Of a stretch of 64,000 bases of DNA, positions 1-10,912 are shown piece by piece. Origin of the DNA: Rallus limicola (Eukaryota > Chordata > Aves > Gruiformes > Rallidae); contig JAKCOZ010000039.1 of NCBI GenBank assembly GCA_022605955.1, forward strand, positions 2,914,001 through 2,978,000. Reading direction: 5' to 3'. The notes beneath the pieces were generated by a model. The model was given only the letters and a program-made list of their open reading frames with translations, was not told where the DNA came from and did not search any database. A program made the position numbers and the translations under genes. The first letter of the stretch is position 1. Every line of letters starts with the position of its first letter.

Positions 1-3000
1 ATTGTAAAACCCAAATGAGAGGAAAACCCATTCACAAATGTTACGTGTTCAAATGTAGCCTTGCCTCTGTGTCCTCAACTTTGGACACTGAAGAGCCAAC
101 AACTGGCTTTGTTTTGAAGATACTGAGATGCTAAGGGCTAAAACCTGCAGCCTGCTGTTGATGAGGAAAGAGCAGTTCCCAACTTGCCAGGCAATCAAAA
201 CATGATTTTAGCTTTTACCATGTGAAAGTTCTACAGCTTCCCAATAGCCTCTTTTATTTTTGGGGGTGAAAGAAGACGTGGTTTTCATTTTTGTGACTGG
301 CTGCTTGTTGTTTGAACAGCAACTGTATGAAGGAGGTTGGAATGTGGGAAGCAGGCCAGCAGAGTTGACTCGGTGGGCAGTAAGCAAATGACACAAAGGT
401 CTACAAGTGCAGCTTATCATAACACTAACAGAGGGGTGTGATTTTTGTGTACAGCTTTTCTAAAAATAACTCAACAGCTTGGTAGCACACGTGGGTCTGT
501 GGGTGGCAGTCTTAAGAGAAGCCACTGGTAATATTTTGTCAGCAGTTCTCATGCTATTATAGCAGTGTCTTAGTGACAGGTTCTGTTGAGCTGTTTCTGC
601 CATCTTAAAAGTAGTAATGCTGTGATGAGGTATGAGATGCTTAAAAGACATTCAGGTGCTAAAGAATGCAGCTGATACTTTAAAGATTTGGAAAACCCTA
701 ACTCTTAATTCCTTGCAGAAAGGATACCAGGGGACTTTTATTAGAGAGCATCTTTAGACATCTGGATGACTTTAGACATCCACTGAAAAATGTGGTCTTT
801 GATTCCTTCTGGGTCAGAAGGAAGTACTTGTTAAAATGCTTTTCCTAATGTAGATTGTGTATCTGCACCTTGGAACTGTAAAAACATGAAATAAAAAAAT
901 TCAAGAGGAGTGTTGAACTATTTCAAGAGGAAACCCACAGCTCCATCTCTTACCTAGGAGCTAGTTCTTGTATTTCAGCTTTCTTTTGGAAGCCTGTACA
1001 ACAGGAAAGAAAGCAATGTCAAGGTTTTGTGGGGCCAGTCAGAATCGGGTGAAGAACTTGGCAGTTCAGTGTTTGGACTGAGCCTTGGCTGATGGAGGAT
1101 TTCTCTTTCGTGCCCAAAGGCTAGCCACTTCTAATGGCAAGCACACACAAGAGTCAATGAACATGTGCCAATCTCCAGCACTTCTCAGTGTGCTGGTGTT
1201 GGGCTCACACTTATCATCTCCCCTTTGTTGATGCTTGCATTCCTAATTAAATAGTAGCATAGCTTCAAGAGGGGTACAAGAGAGTGTTTCTGTCAGAGAA
1301 ATGCTCCTAGGAATCAGGAAAGTAGGACCAAGACCGTAAGGAGAAGGAACATTATGGACCTGGGTCTTCCTGGGTGGCTGTTGTGCTTACCAAGAGGTGA
1401 AGTTGCAGATGAACAGCTCCACCAACAGTTAGAAAGCCAGCAGCTCAGACTGCTTTTCAAGAGGACAACAGCCTTTTTGTGTGGAAGATGAGCTGAGTCA
1501 GGCTGCTAGGTCTTAGAAGGTGAGGTACCCAAGCTGCTCAAACTACTACAGCATCTTTGGAAAGGAGGAGAATCAGAACTCCATACTCTGAAGAAGAATG
1601 TAGACTAAGAGTAATTGGCTAGTTCATGAACTTCAGGGACAGTGCAGTTACCAACCATGGGATTTTTTAGTACCACTTTAGCTAATGGGATATTAAAATG
1701 TGCATAGACCTTTTTAGATCTGCTGAGTGGGCTCTCCTGGTAAGGACATCATCACATTCCCCAGAAGGAAAGGATATGAAAACAGACTCCACATCTGAGA
1801 AGGAAAAGGTTGGGAGTAGGTGTGGTGCAGTAGTTGGGGTGTAGTCCATCTCACACTCTTTTTTTACCTTTTGTTCTCTTCAGAGGCTTTTGCCTCTTTT
1901 TTGCAGTATCTAGTACTTGCAATTTTTTGTCACCTTCCTACATCTGATGAAGTTAAAGAGCTCAAGTGTGGCTAGAGGCTGATGCTGGTGTGCAGCTCCT
2001 AGAACTGAGCTTCATTTTAATGCTCCTAGAACTGACATTGAAGTAGGAAGATCAGAGAGGGGAAGTGAATGTAAATGGGGGAGGTGGACATGAGTTTTGC
2101 TTCTTTTGAAGTTGCAATTCTGCTTTTCTTCTCATCTCTACAGCAGAAAGCACCGTAATGATTCTTATCTACAAAATCAGCATATCTCTGCTGAAGTATT
2201 ATGCTTTGATAGTCATACTACAACTTCCATACTGCTGTGGCTTTTCATTTTGGTTTAACATTTAAACACCTACTGAAAGAGGAAAGTGAGAGTAATAAAT
2301 ACATTAGCTAAGGCACTTCAGATTTCACTCTGGCTGCAAAGTTACATAAAAACAGGTATTTGGATGTTTTCAAAGCAGAATTTCAAATTCTAAACCACCA
2401 CAGAGATTGAGACCATAGAATAACTTTGCTGATCTGGACATAACTGAGGCATATGGCATATATGTGGGGTTGTTGGGGAAAAGGACAAAATTGAAGATTG
2501 AATCTAATATTGCCAGGAAACTGAGGGTTGAATCTAATATTACCAAGACTCAGTTCAGGCTTGTAGCAAGCACAGGCTGCTTAGATTTTTTTGAAAACTG
2601 CTGTTGTAGGCTTTTTCAAGAGGAAAACAGAGGTGGATTATTAAAAGCAAAGCTTTTTGTGGTACCTGATGTCTGTTACTTGGGCAGTTCTTGTTTTTTT
2701 GTAAAACAGGCTTTATTGATGTTAAAATTCACCTGCATTTTTGAAGAATACATATTTCCAAACTGGCACCTGGTCCAATGCAGATGCTTCATCTTTCAGT
2801 TCCTGCATATGTTGTTAGAAATGAGCCTTGATTATAAAGCCTTGTAATCTCACAACCTCCTTAGTGGTCAAGTGTAAGGGGTGGAGGTTTTCATTTGCCT
2901 TGTTTACCCTCGTAGCTTAGCTTTCCTTGGTTGTTAGTGTGATTGCACACTAGTCCCCATATAGAACTGCCTCTTTTGTTACTTCTTGACCCCAAGTAAT

Positions 3001-3400
3001 GAAACCAGTTCATAAGCTCCATTGTTTTATGTGGTGTATTCCCAGCAGTCATTGTTGCATTATACTTAAATATTCCAAGTGTAGTAAGTAGGGAAGGTTG
3101 TAAATGTCCTGTCATCACTACTTCAGTGAACAGTACAGGAATTATACACACCATCGTTCCTAGCCACCTTTATTGGATGTATTGGACAGCAGAAGTAATT
3201 GGATTGTGGCAGCTAAAGTGTGTTTTCATATTATACATCATATAAATGTAAGAATATGTATTCCAGGTGTCTGTATATGCTGTAGGTAGAACCATCCCCC
3301 ACATATACATACCTATGGAGGAGAACTGTGGTGTAATTGTGCAATACATAGTGTTACAAAAACAAGACAACATCAAAGCAATGGCTCTTTCTCATTCTAG
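1..3400 (+). other. TNFSF11: TNFSF11 intron (5' part of window), upstream of the first visible exon
   Basis: This is AT-rich, stop-rich unique sequence that ends in a good acceptor (pyrimidine stretch, then CTAG at 3397-3400). I looked for the preceding TNFSF11 exon, which encodes the rest of the extracellular stalk, and did not find it, so the whole stretch is best read as intron. The open frames here (for example 2464-2847 +) show no family resemblance and no splice logic. I recognise no repeat element in it. Confidence 0.7.
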
Positions 3401-3446
3401 GAAGTCCAGCGTGTCATGGGAAGAGCACAGCCAAGACCAGAAAAAG
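3401..3446 (+). CDS. TNFSF11: TNFSF11 (RANKL) exon, stalk region, 46 nt
   Basis: The exon encodes EVQRVMGRAQPRPEK plus the first base of the next codon. It aligns with the membrane-proximal stalk of mammalian RANKL (human ELQHIVGSQHIRAEK). An AG acceptor sits at 3399-3400 and a GTAGGT donor starts at 3447. The following intron is only 79 bp. The exon starts in phase 0 and ends in phase 1, and this phase is completed correctly by the next exon. RANKL is a type II membrane TNF ligand that binds RANK and the decoy receptor OPG. It drives osteoclast formation and lymph-node and mammary development. In mammals the stalk is where sheddases release soluble ligand. This is probably the third exon of a five-exon gene; that number is inferred from mammals. 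Confidence 0.9.
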
Positions 3447-3525
3447 GTAGGTGGTTTATGAGGAAGAAATATTATAGTGCTGCACCATTTGTCTTTCTGA
3501 GGTAATGCAATTCTTTTCTCTCCAG

Positions 3526-3624
3526 CTGCAATGGAGGCATTAGGAATGGATCTGTACAAGAGAAACAAACCTGAGAAGCAGCCTTTTGCCCATCTCATTA
3601 TTGATGATAAGAATATTCCATCTG
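3526..3624 (+). CDS. TNFSF11: TNFSF11 (RANKL) penultimate exon, stalk to start of TNF homology domain, 99 nt
   Basis: The exon follows a strong acceptor (TTCTTTTCTCTCCAG) and ends at a GTAAGT donor. Joined to the previous exon it reads A-A-M-E-A-L-G-M-D-L-Y-K-R and then PEKQPFAHLIIDDKNIPSG. The motif QPFAHL, followed by I-P-S-G, is the start of the RANKL receptor-binding domain (strand A). Human has the same QPFAHL and DIPSG. Entry and exit phases are both 1, so the frame continues into the exon at 10491. The segment before QPFAHL is less conserved and is the usual shedding region. The call is certain at family level, and the joined frame makes a pseudogene unlikely. Confidence 0.95.
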
Positions 3625-6600
3625 GTAAGTTCCATTTTAAGTGAATACTCCCAATGCTGCTATAAATGTGTTGAACGGTGAAGTATATGAAAATAGTTCA
3701 GCAATACCAGTGACAGACTGGGGTTTCAGAAATGGCTTTTGATGATGGGGATAAATTGGATGTGTTAAAGGATTTCAGAGGCAGCAGGGGAAATGCTAGC
3801 AGGAGGATAACACCCCTTCATCTCAGGTATCTCACATCAGTCTCTTATAAGCTGAATGGCCTTCAGTTTTAATGTTCAAGCTCTGAGGACTTGGCCTCCC
3901 TTCTTTCTGGTGTTTTCAGGTAAGGAATAAAGATAGGCATTGAAGGCTCTCCTCTGAACTAACTTACTTGCTTTGGCTAGTAGGGCCCATCTGGAGTTCT
4001 TCACTCACAGTGATCATCAGCTGTAGGTATAGGTACACAGATACATCCAAGGATATACCACCACTAAGATTGGTCATTAAGCCTAGGATTTTTTTATCCT
4101 GTCATCAGATTATATTTTCTGCTGGAAAATGCTAGAATGTCTCGTGTCCATCTATTCATCCCTCCACAGCAACACTTCTTTTGTGTGCTGAAGTATGATT
4201 GGGTGACACAGGATTTGTCTTTGGGGTGCATCTGTAAGCTGTGACTCTGACATGAACACATGGCACACGTCAGGTCCCCATTGGTATATGAACTTCCCAT
4301 GAAGGGGGCACGTCTTTCATTTCGAGGTGTTGCAAACCTGCAACTGCAGTCCTGGTGTCGTCATTATAACCAGAACCCTGCTCTCTGTGGGTACACTGCA
4401 CTCTGATAGCATAGGGCTGAATTTATAGCAAGTGTTTCCTTCTGCTAATGGCATGTTGAAAAGGGTTTTGTCATATTCCATTCAGTATTATGTTGCAGGG
4501 CTGGTATAGAATTTTTCATCTCAAGATTCCCAGGGCCTTCCTGATGTTCAGATGTGCCAGAGCTTCACCAAGGTCTGTCTGCATCCATCTAGTCCAGGAG
4601 CAGGGAGATCAAAGATAATAGCATCGTACTCTGAGCAACAGGGGTTCTGGGTAGTGTGTTGACATGGATGCAGTATGTTTCTGGCCTACTGAGTAAGGGG
4701 AAAAAGTGTTCCTGTGACTTTTGCTGCCCCTTTGGTGAGAGGGTAGCATTCTTTTATCTTGTCAGAGCTCTTACTCTCTAACCACAGGTATCTTTGGATG
4801 GCTTTGGGAATATCCTCACTAGTACAGTACGAGGAAACAAGACATGAGTCTGCCTGGGAACGCTCTCCAGAGAAAAAGATTCATTCCTACAATTTTAAGA
4901 TATCTTAGTACTGTTTCCTTTTTTGCCCTGGGGCACTGTCAGTTGAGACTTTTCTCTGTATTCTGAACACAAGAGTCATCATTGGTGTGGCAGAAGTAAA
5001 CCAGAGTTTATTCTGAAGCTATCAGAGGATCTCAAGATAGGAGTGGAGCACTGATCACCTGTGTCTTCTTCCTCTGAAGAACTGCTGCAGTGCTGAACTC
5101 CTTGTTTAATTAAGCTGTGTGCATAGCTTTTCTGTTCTGTATAACCAAACCAAAGGGGAATGCTGTGTTGAGGCTGGAAATCTGAGACTTCAGCAGCCTG
5201 CATAGTAATACCTTCATCTCGCTCTATTTAAAAACAAAACACTTCTGTACACAAGGAGTAGATTCTTGCTTGGAGGGAAAGGATTCTTTCTCCCTTCAAG
5301 TACATTGTCATTGCCAAGATCCAGAGCTTTATAAGCAGAGAGCTTAAGCAACTTTTCAGATGACAATCAGAACTTCCACAAGCTTTCCTATTAGCTCAAA
5401 TGCCTCCTGACAAGCTTCCATTTCAATCAGATTTTGTTTTTTGACATAGGTCAATAGCAGAAGATGCAGTATCAGTAAACTTGTCTTAGCATTTTGTCTT
5501 TGGAAGGATTCAATTACTTTGCTAATTATAGAGACACCTCACTCACATCTACAGAAGTGGAGTGTGTCAGTGTCACACTTTGTGAAATCCACATTTTCCT
5601 GTGGGGAATTTACTTGCTGTCTACCTGGATGTTGCTGTAAGCTGTATTTTTATCAGGGCTAGAAGTTACAGCCTTCACTGTTGTGTATCACTGCATTAAC
5701 CTTCTAGGGAATGATGTAGCACATCTGTTGAGTGATGGCAAGGGAAATGTTGGTTTTGCTTGCTCTCTTCACTCTTTTTTAGTAACATGGGTTGCAAAAA
5801 CTCTCAGAAATACAGCACCTGTGACATCAAGCTGCTTTGTTTCTCTTTGGAGCAGATCAACCAATGTGATGAGTTGGCCATACTCCCTTGTGATGTGGCA
5901 CATTTGGCTTGTGCCTCCTTTGGAAGAGCGTTGGCATGATGTTAATCATGAACACAGCTTCTGACCAAAAATAACAAAAGTGTCAGGAAAAAAAAAATCA
6001 GTCTTCTTCACTATTGAATAGGATTTTATTTTAAGTAGTTTGCCACTCATCACCCCTCACCACCCTTCCTGAAGGGGCACCGAGCAGTGTCTGTGAGGGA
6101 ACGCTTTCCTTTTAGCTGCTTCACAATAACTTCAGCCTCCAAATGGACTTCTGTAGTTGGGAGGGGAGTGTGAGGGAAGGGGAAATAACCCTTCCCAGAT
6201 TTTGGTGTCCCCACCCATCATGTGGCTGCAGAAGCTGTAGTGGTTTGGCTTGCTGTGTGTATTTTTTAGGTTTGCTGCCTTAGGTTAAATGTGGATGCTT
6301 ACTGTTTGCTTTCTACCAGAGCTTACTATAAATGCTACTTAGGCTTTAAATGAAAACAGTGACTTTTGATTTTATATATTAATTACAGAAATAAGTCACA
6401 CTTTAAAGAAGATCACAAGCAGAAATAAATGGTAATGTTAAATATATCATTTGGGATGTCAATTGATACCTTTAGCTGTCTAAGGAAACACTGTAGTATT
6501 CTGAGCTATTTACAGCTACAGGTTCAGCTTAGCTGCCCTTTGCCTCCAAAAGTTTTTCAGAGCAGATACTGCTTTTGTCCTTTCTGGCTTTATTTATACC

Positions 6601-7230
6601 TGGAAGCTACAAGGATACAAACAAATTATCAAGACAGGGCTACTTCTTCCTGTGTTCCCCTCCCATCATCTTCCTTCTTACTAATTAATTTATTGAAACT
6701 CATTTCTATTAGTCTTAGTTCATGTTCTACAAATATCCATGACATTCTTTGATTTGCCTGTATTTACCAGAAAAACAGTGTATTATCTTGATTTCTTTTT
6801 AAAATGCTTTTTACTATGTCTGGAAAGCTATCCTACTCTAACTTTTTGACTACTTCTTTCTCTGTCAACATGACCTACCTGATGCTATGTTTTTCATGGC
6901 TCCATAGTAAATTTTCCCACAGAAGTGACTCTTTTGCAGCATTCCCAACTGTCCCATGGCTTGGGTTATGTTTCAGAGTTTCTGATACATGGACAGCTGA
7001 TTTGGCATGTATATGTTCCACTTTTCACCTCTGCCTGTGCTTTGGGGTATTGATTTTTCTGGTGTCTCAGATTTTACATGTGTTACCAGCAGAAGTGCTG
7101 AGGGCCTGCTTGCTCCTTCCGTTAGAGGTTGCATGGCTTAACTCCTATCAGAGCTGTGCTGCTGGCGGTGGCATGCCTCTTCTGAAGGGCTGAATTGTGG
7201 CAACATGACCACCCACCTCAGTCTGCACAA

Positions 7231-7310
7231 ACATAGCATTACAATTTAGGTTGGAAAGGACTTCCAGAAGTTATCTAGGCTGATTCCCAGCTGAAAACAG
7301 GTTGGGTCTT
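7231..7310 (-). mobile_element. Degraded CR1 LINE 3' tail fragment
   Basis: The stretch contains the inverted CR1 3' terminal signature: TTAGGTTGGAAAGGACTTCC, then a diverged ATCTAG-like step and a 'tcccagctgaaaacaggttggg' remnant. It is too decayed to give a subfamily or clean ends. It lies in the last TNFSF11 intron. Confidence 0.5.
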
Positions 7311-8815
7311 CTGTCGCCTCTTGCCCGGTCCCTCCACCTGACCATGGATGAATGATGCGTATTTCCCTCAATATCATAGCAGTGTGAACAACCTCAATGT
7401 GGAGCCTCCCTCAGCATCTCCATTACAAGTGACTGTGGCACCTCTCTTCCTATCCTGTATTTCTGATGTGCCTCTCCTGATCCAAACAGCGATGTCTTGA
7501 CTATTCTCTTTATCTTGAAGGTAGCCCAGCTTCCTTGGGGCAGTAGTTCTGGCAGACTTAACACTGTGCACAAGAATTTCTGCAACTTTCTCAGCTACCC
7601 CCAGTGCTTCAGAAGTGTACTCTGGTACCCCTGTCTTAGCATCTCTTGTAGGTGAATAATTCCAGGCTAAGAGACTTAGGAACTTAGTAGGGCTTCCAAT
7701 TAATTGAAAGTTTTCAGAGGATGGCTTCTCTGTATGATTTTGTTGGCATAATTTCTACCTGGCTGCCCTGGAGCCACCGGGGATCATATTTATGATCTGC
7801 CTTTGACAGTCTGTGTTTTGCTCAAGTCTTTGTGGAGGAGTACCTGATTTTTGTTCTGAATTACTGTTAAAGTATTCCTCTCACACACAAAAGTTGCTTG
7901 CCCTTGGCAGTTAGGGAACACTCCTAGCTCTCAAATTCCCCTGTCCCTACTTCCCTTCACTTCTTTCTGCACAAATGTAGGAGGCATCTTTTTAACTAAT
8001 CAAATACACCTGGAGCTCTTCCTCAGCATCTTGTGAGCACTGGTGGTTCTGGGACATGCCTTGATACATGCTTGAAGGAGAAGACAGTGGACCCTACCAT
8101 GTGTCATAGAAATTTTGGTGGGAATAGATTGTTTTGCCTTGAGGCTGGGATGAATAAGGTACTGAATATCCCAAGCAGGCATTTAGATGCATTGGGAGCC
8201 TAAGGTGTAAGGTCTTTGGGTGCCTGTGTGGACCCACTGCTGCGGGTGCCTGAGAGTGGCCAAATGGAGTTTGTTCTTGTGTGTGGAAAATTGCTAGTGG
8301 TTAGGAGGATGACTTGGCCAACTTGTTTGTTGTGCTGTGCCCTGTGTGTTGCACTGAATAAATGGTGTTAGTGGCTTGTGCATATCAGTAAGGGTCAGGG
8401 CCTGTGTGGCTTTCTCAGGACTGTGCTGTTTCCTCTGTGTGGGCATGACTGTGGGCCTTGGCTGGATCTTCTCCTCCCACTGTTGCCTGTTCCTCTGTTT
8501 TTGCAGTTAGAGGCTGTGAGATGAGGTGGGTGCTATAATGGGGTGGTGGGGAAGCTGGGGAGGTGGAAGGGACTATGGGGTGTGTGTGTGAGGCATGCTT
8601 CTCAGAAAATACTGCAATAAACTTCTACATAATACAGGTGCTGTAGCAGCAGCGTTTTCTGCGCGAGTGTAGCAGGCTGCTGCTTAACATTGTGCCACCA
8701 AAACCAAACTGAAGGGTCAAATGTGACCAAATTTGGAAGGAAGACACATGCACCTTCTCAGTGCCTTTCTGACCTCCTGCCAAGCCATCTCTTGGCATAG
8801 CCTCAATAGTATATT

Positions 8816-9042
8816 CAGAGAATCACAGAATACCTTTACTTGGAAGACACTTACTAGGGTCATCAAGTTCAACACCCTGCTCCTTTCAGGGCTACCTGAA
8901 ACTAAACCACCTAACTTAAAAGTGTCACCCAGATGCTCCCTGAACTCCTACAAACTCGGTGCTGTGACTACTTCCCTGGGGATCCTGTTCCACTGACTGA
9001 CCAACCTCTCAGTAAAGAAACTTTTCCTAATGTCCAAGATCT
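8816..9042 (-). mobile_element. CR1 LINE 3' end, reverse orientation, in TNFSF11 intron
   Basis: It begins with the inverted tail (AGAGAATCACAGAATACC), followed by TTGGAAGACACTTACTAGG. It then runs into the C-terminal coding end read on the minus strand, where the TGGAACAGGAT and CCCAGGGAAGTAGT equivalents mark the CR1 'W-N-R-L-P-R-E-V-V' region at about 8965-8995. It is 5'-truncated and diverged, with several frame breaks. It lies antisense to TNFSF11. Confidence 0.8.
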
Positions 9043-10490
9043 ACACGAAATGATATCTGAGATTTGACCAGCTTGAAATTTCCAAGAGATGATACAAGGG
9101 GGTCACTTGATGATAGTACCCAGGAGATGCCTTTTGGGCCAGAGTTCTGGGGGCTATTTGTAGCTGTATGTGTGGTTAGCTTTCAGTGACAGTGATGAGC
9201 TGACAAACTGATCAAAACATCTCCAGTGCTTTACCTCCTTTCAGCATTCAGTCACCTTCATAGATAAGGGACAGCTTCCTGTTTATCATGCAGGCAAAGC
9301 TGAAAAGGCTTGCATTTACCTGTTAGAAGAAATTAAATATTCTTGCTTACATATGTTAATTTTTTAATCTGACCTTTTTGGTAATCAGATTTGGTAACTC
9401 TTGTGTGTGTGTTTTGATTCCCACAAGCATGATGTGTGCAGACAGATAATATCATAATTTTCTTTTCTAATTTGTGGATCTTCATCTTAAGACAACTTGA
9501 AGGGGACTGTTCCTCCTCCAAGCATGTAATATAATCTCATTGTTTCTAGTTTGGAACTAAAGATGCTTTAAAGAAATAGAGAAAGGAAAAAATCCAGAAT
9601 CACATCTGCCTTCCTAAAGCTCTTTTTTGAAGACCTTCCACTAGTTATTAGACAAAGAATATGAGTTTACTACCCAAACAGCTGTAACTGCCCAGCTAGA
9701 GGTATTTGTACAATTATCAGAGAATTGGGATTGTGCAGAGGGCCGCTATACTGGATATCCATCTAGGGTATGACTAAACCAGGTTGTAGGGCCGTGTTCT
9801 GTTATATGCAAGGGTTAAGTCTAAACATTGTTTTTGTATAAAAAGGGTTGTTATGTCATAAATACTTGTGCTACCTAAAGTCTAAGCAACTTAGGATGTT
9901 GTACTAAACTGTACTGATGTTTTTTCTCCATATTTTTTTGTGTTTTCAGATTAAAATTTGTTTACCTTTGTACCTCTGCACATAAAATATGAGAAGGTTC
10001 CATAAGTTTTATCTCTGGGGAGTTACCAGTTGAACTTGTTCTCAGATTCTGTTTACTTATTCCTTACAAACAGTTGCAGATTGAAGGCTGGTAAAGAAGA
10101 CTTGCTGTCTTTTCATCAGCAATTTTTCATTTCAAATTCCTCTCAAGCGTGTTTTTTTTTTTTACTTGAATAATGTTTTAGGTGGAACACAATTTCTGCA
10201 CAGAGCTCGTCGCATGGTTGCGTAGCACAATCAGACAGTTGCCCAAGGGGGTGTACTGTGGTCCAGCAGATGTTCTGATGGCAGAGCAGACAGTTAGTAA
10301 GCCACAGTTGGCAGTACAGGATGAAAAAATGAAATTTCATATGATTTTTTTATCATAATAGTCTAATCTTCGCTTTAGCCTAGATAACTCTAGTTGCTAT
10401 TGATTCTAAAAACTCAGAGATTGCTTTCTAAATGTTGGGGTGTGTTAAATGCTTATAAATAATAGCTTTTTTTTTTTCTCCCCTCTCCAG

Positions 10491-10912
10491 GAACTCGCAA
10501 AGTGAACCTCACGTCTTGGCATCATGACAAAGGCCAGGCCAACTTATCAAATATGACATTCAATGATGGAAAACTCATTGTTAATCAAGATGGATTTTAC
10601 TATCTTTATGCCAACATTTGTTTTAGGCATCATGAGACCTCAGGAAACCTGACTAAAAGAGGGCTTCAGCTGATGGTGTATATGACTAAGACAAACCTTA
10701 AAGTAAGGCGCTCTGACGTGCTGATGAAGGGAGGAAGCACCAAATACTGGTCAGGGAATTCAGAATTTCATTTTTATTCTGTAAATGTGGGAGGGTTTTT
10801 TAAATTAAAATCCGGCGAAATGATAAGTATCCAGGTGTCAAACCCGTTGCTACTGGATTCATCACAAGAAGCAACCTATTTTGGAGCATTTAAAGTAAGG
10901 GATTTAGATTGA
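10491..10912 (+). CDS. TNFSF11: TNFSF11 (RANKL) terminal coding exon, TNF homology domain
   Basis: Two bases complete the Gly codon of the previous exon. There follow 139 codons and a TGA at 10910-10912. The frame gives [81 protein letters not shown] and KVRDLD. Nearly every block is identical or conservative to mammalian RANKL, covering the jelly-roll strands and the AA'', CD, DE and EF loops that trimerise and contact RANK and OPG. Three N-glycosylation sequons are visible (N-L-T, N-M-T, N-L-T), and the N-M-T site is shared with human. The lone Cys in ANICF is kept. In the DE-loop motif the mammalian Ile of S-I-N-V-G-G is Val. No frameshift or premature stop is present, so the gene looks functional. 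The protein acts as a homotrimer at the cell surface or after shedding. Confidence 0.97.

Larger units (their letters stand above)
3625..10490 (+). other. TNFSF11: TNFSF11 last intron, 6.87 kb
   Basis: The intron is bounded by a GTAAGT donor and a TTTTTTTTTCTCCCCTCTCCAG acceptor. It is AT-rich, with no internal exon consistent with TNFSF11. It contains two degraded minus-oriented CR1 tails, listed separately. The longer open frames in it (5683-5964, 6429-6752, 6804-7193, all +) have no recognisable domains. The T-rich acceptor tract at 10468-10490 is unusually long. Confidence 0.9.

Noticed and set aside
661..790. Possible upstream TNFSF11 exon after TTCCTTGCAG
   Set aside because: The sequence after the AG does not encode stalk residues similar to RANKL in any frame.
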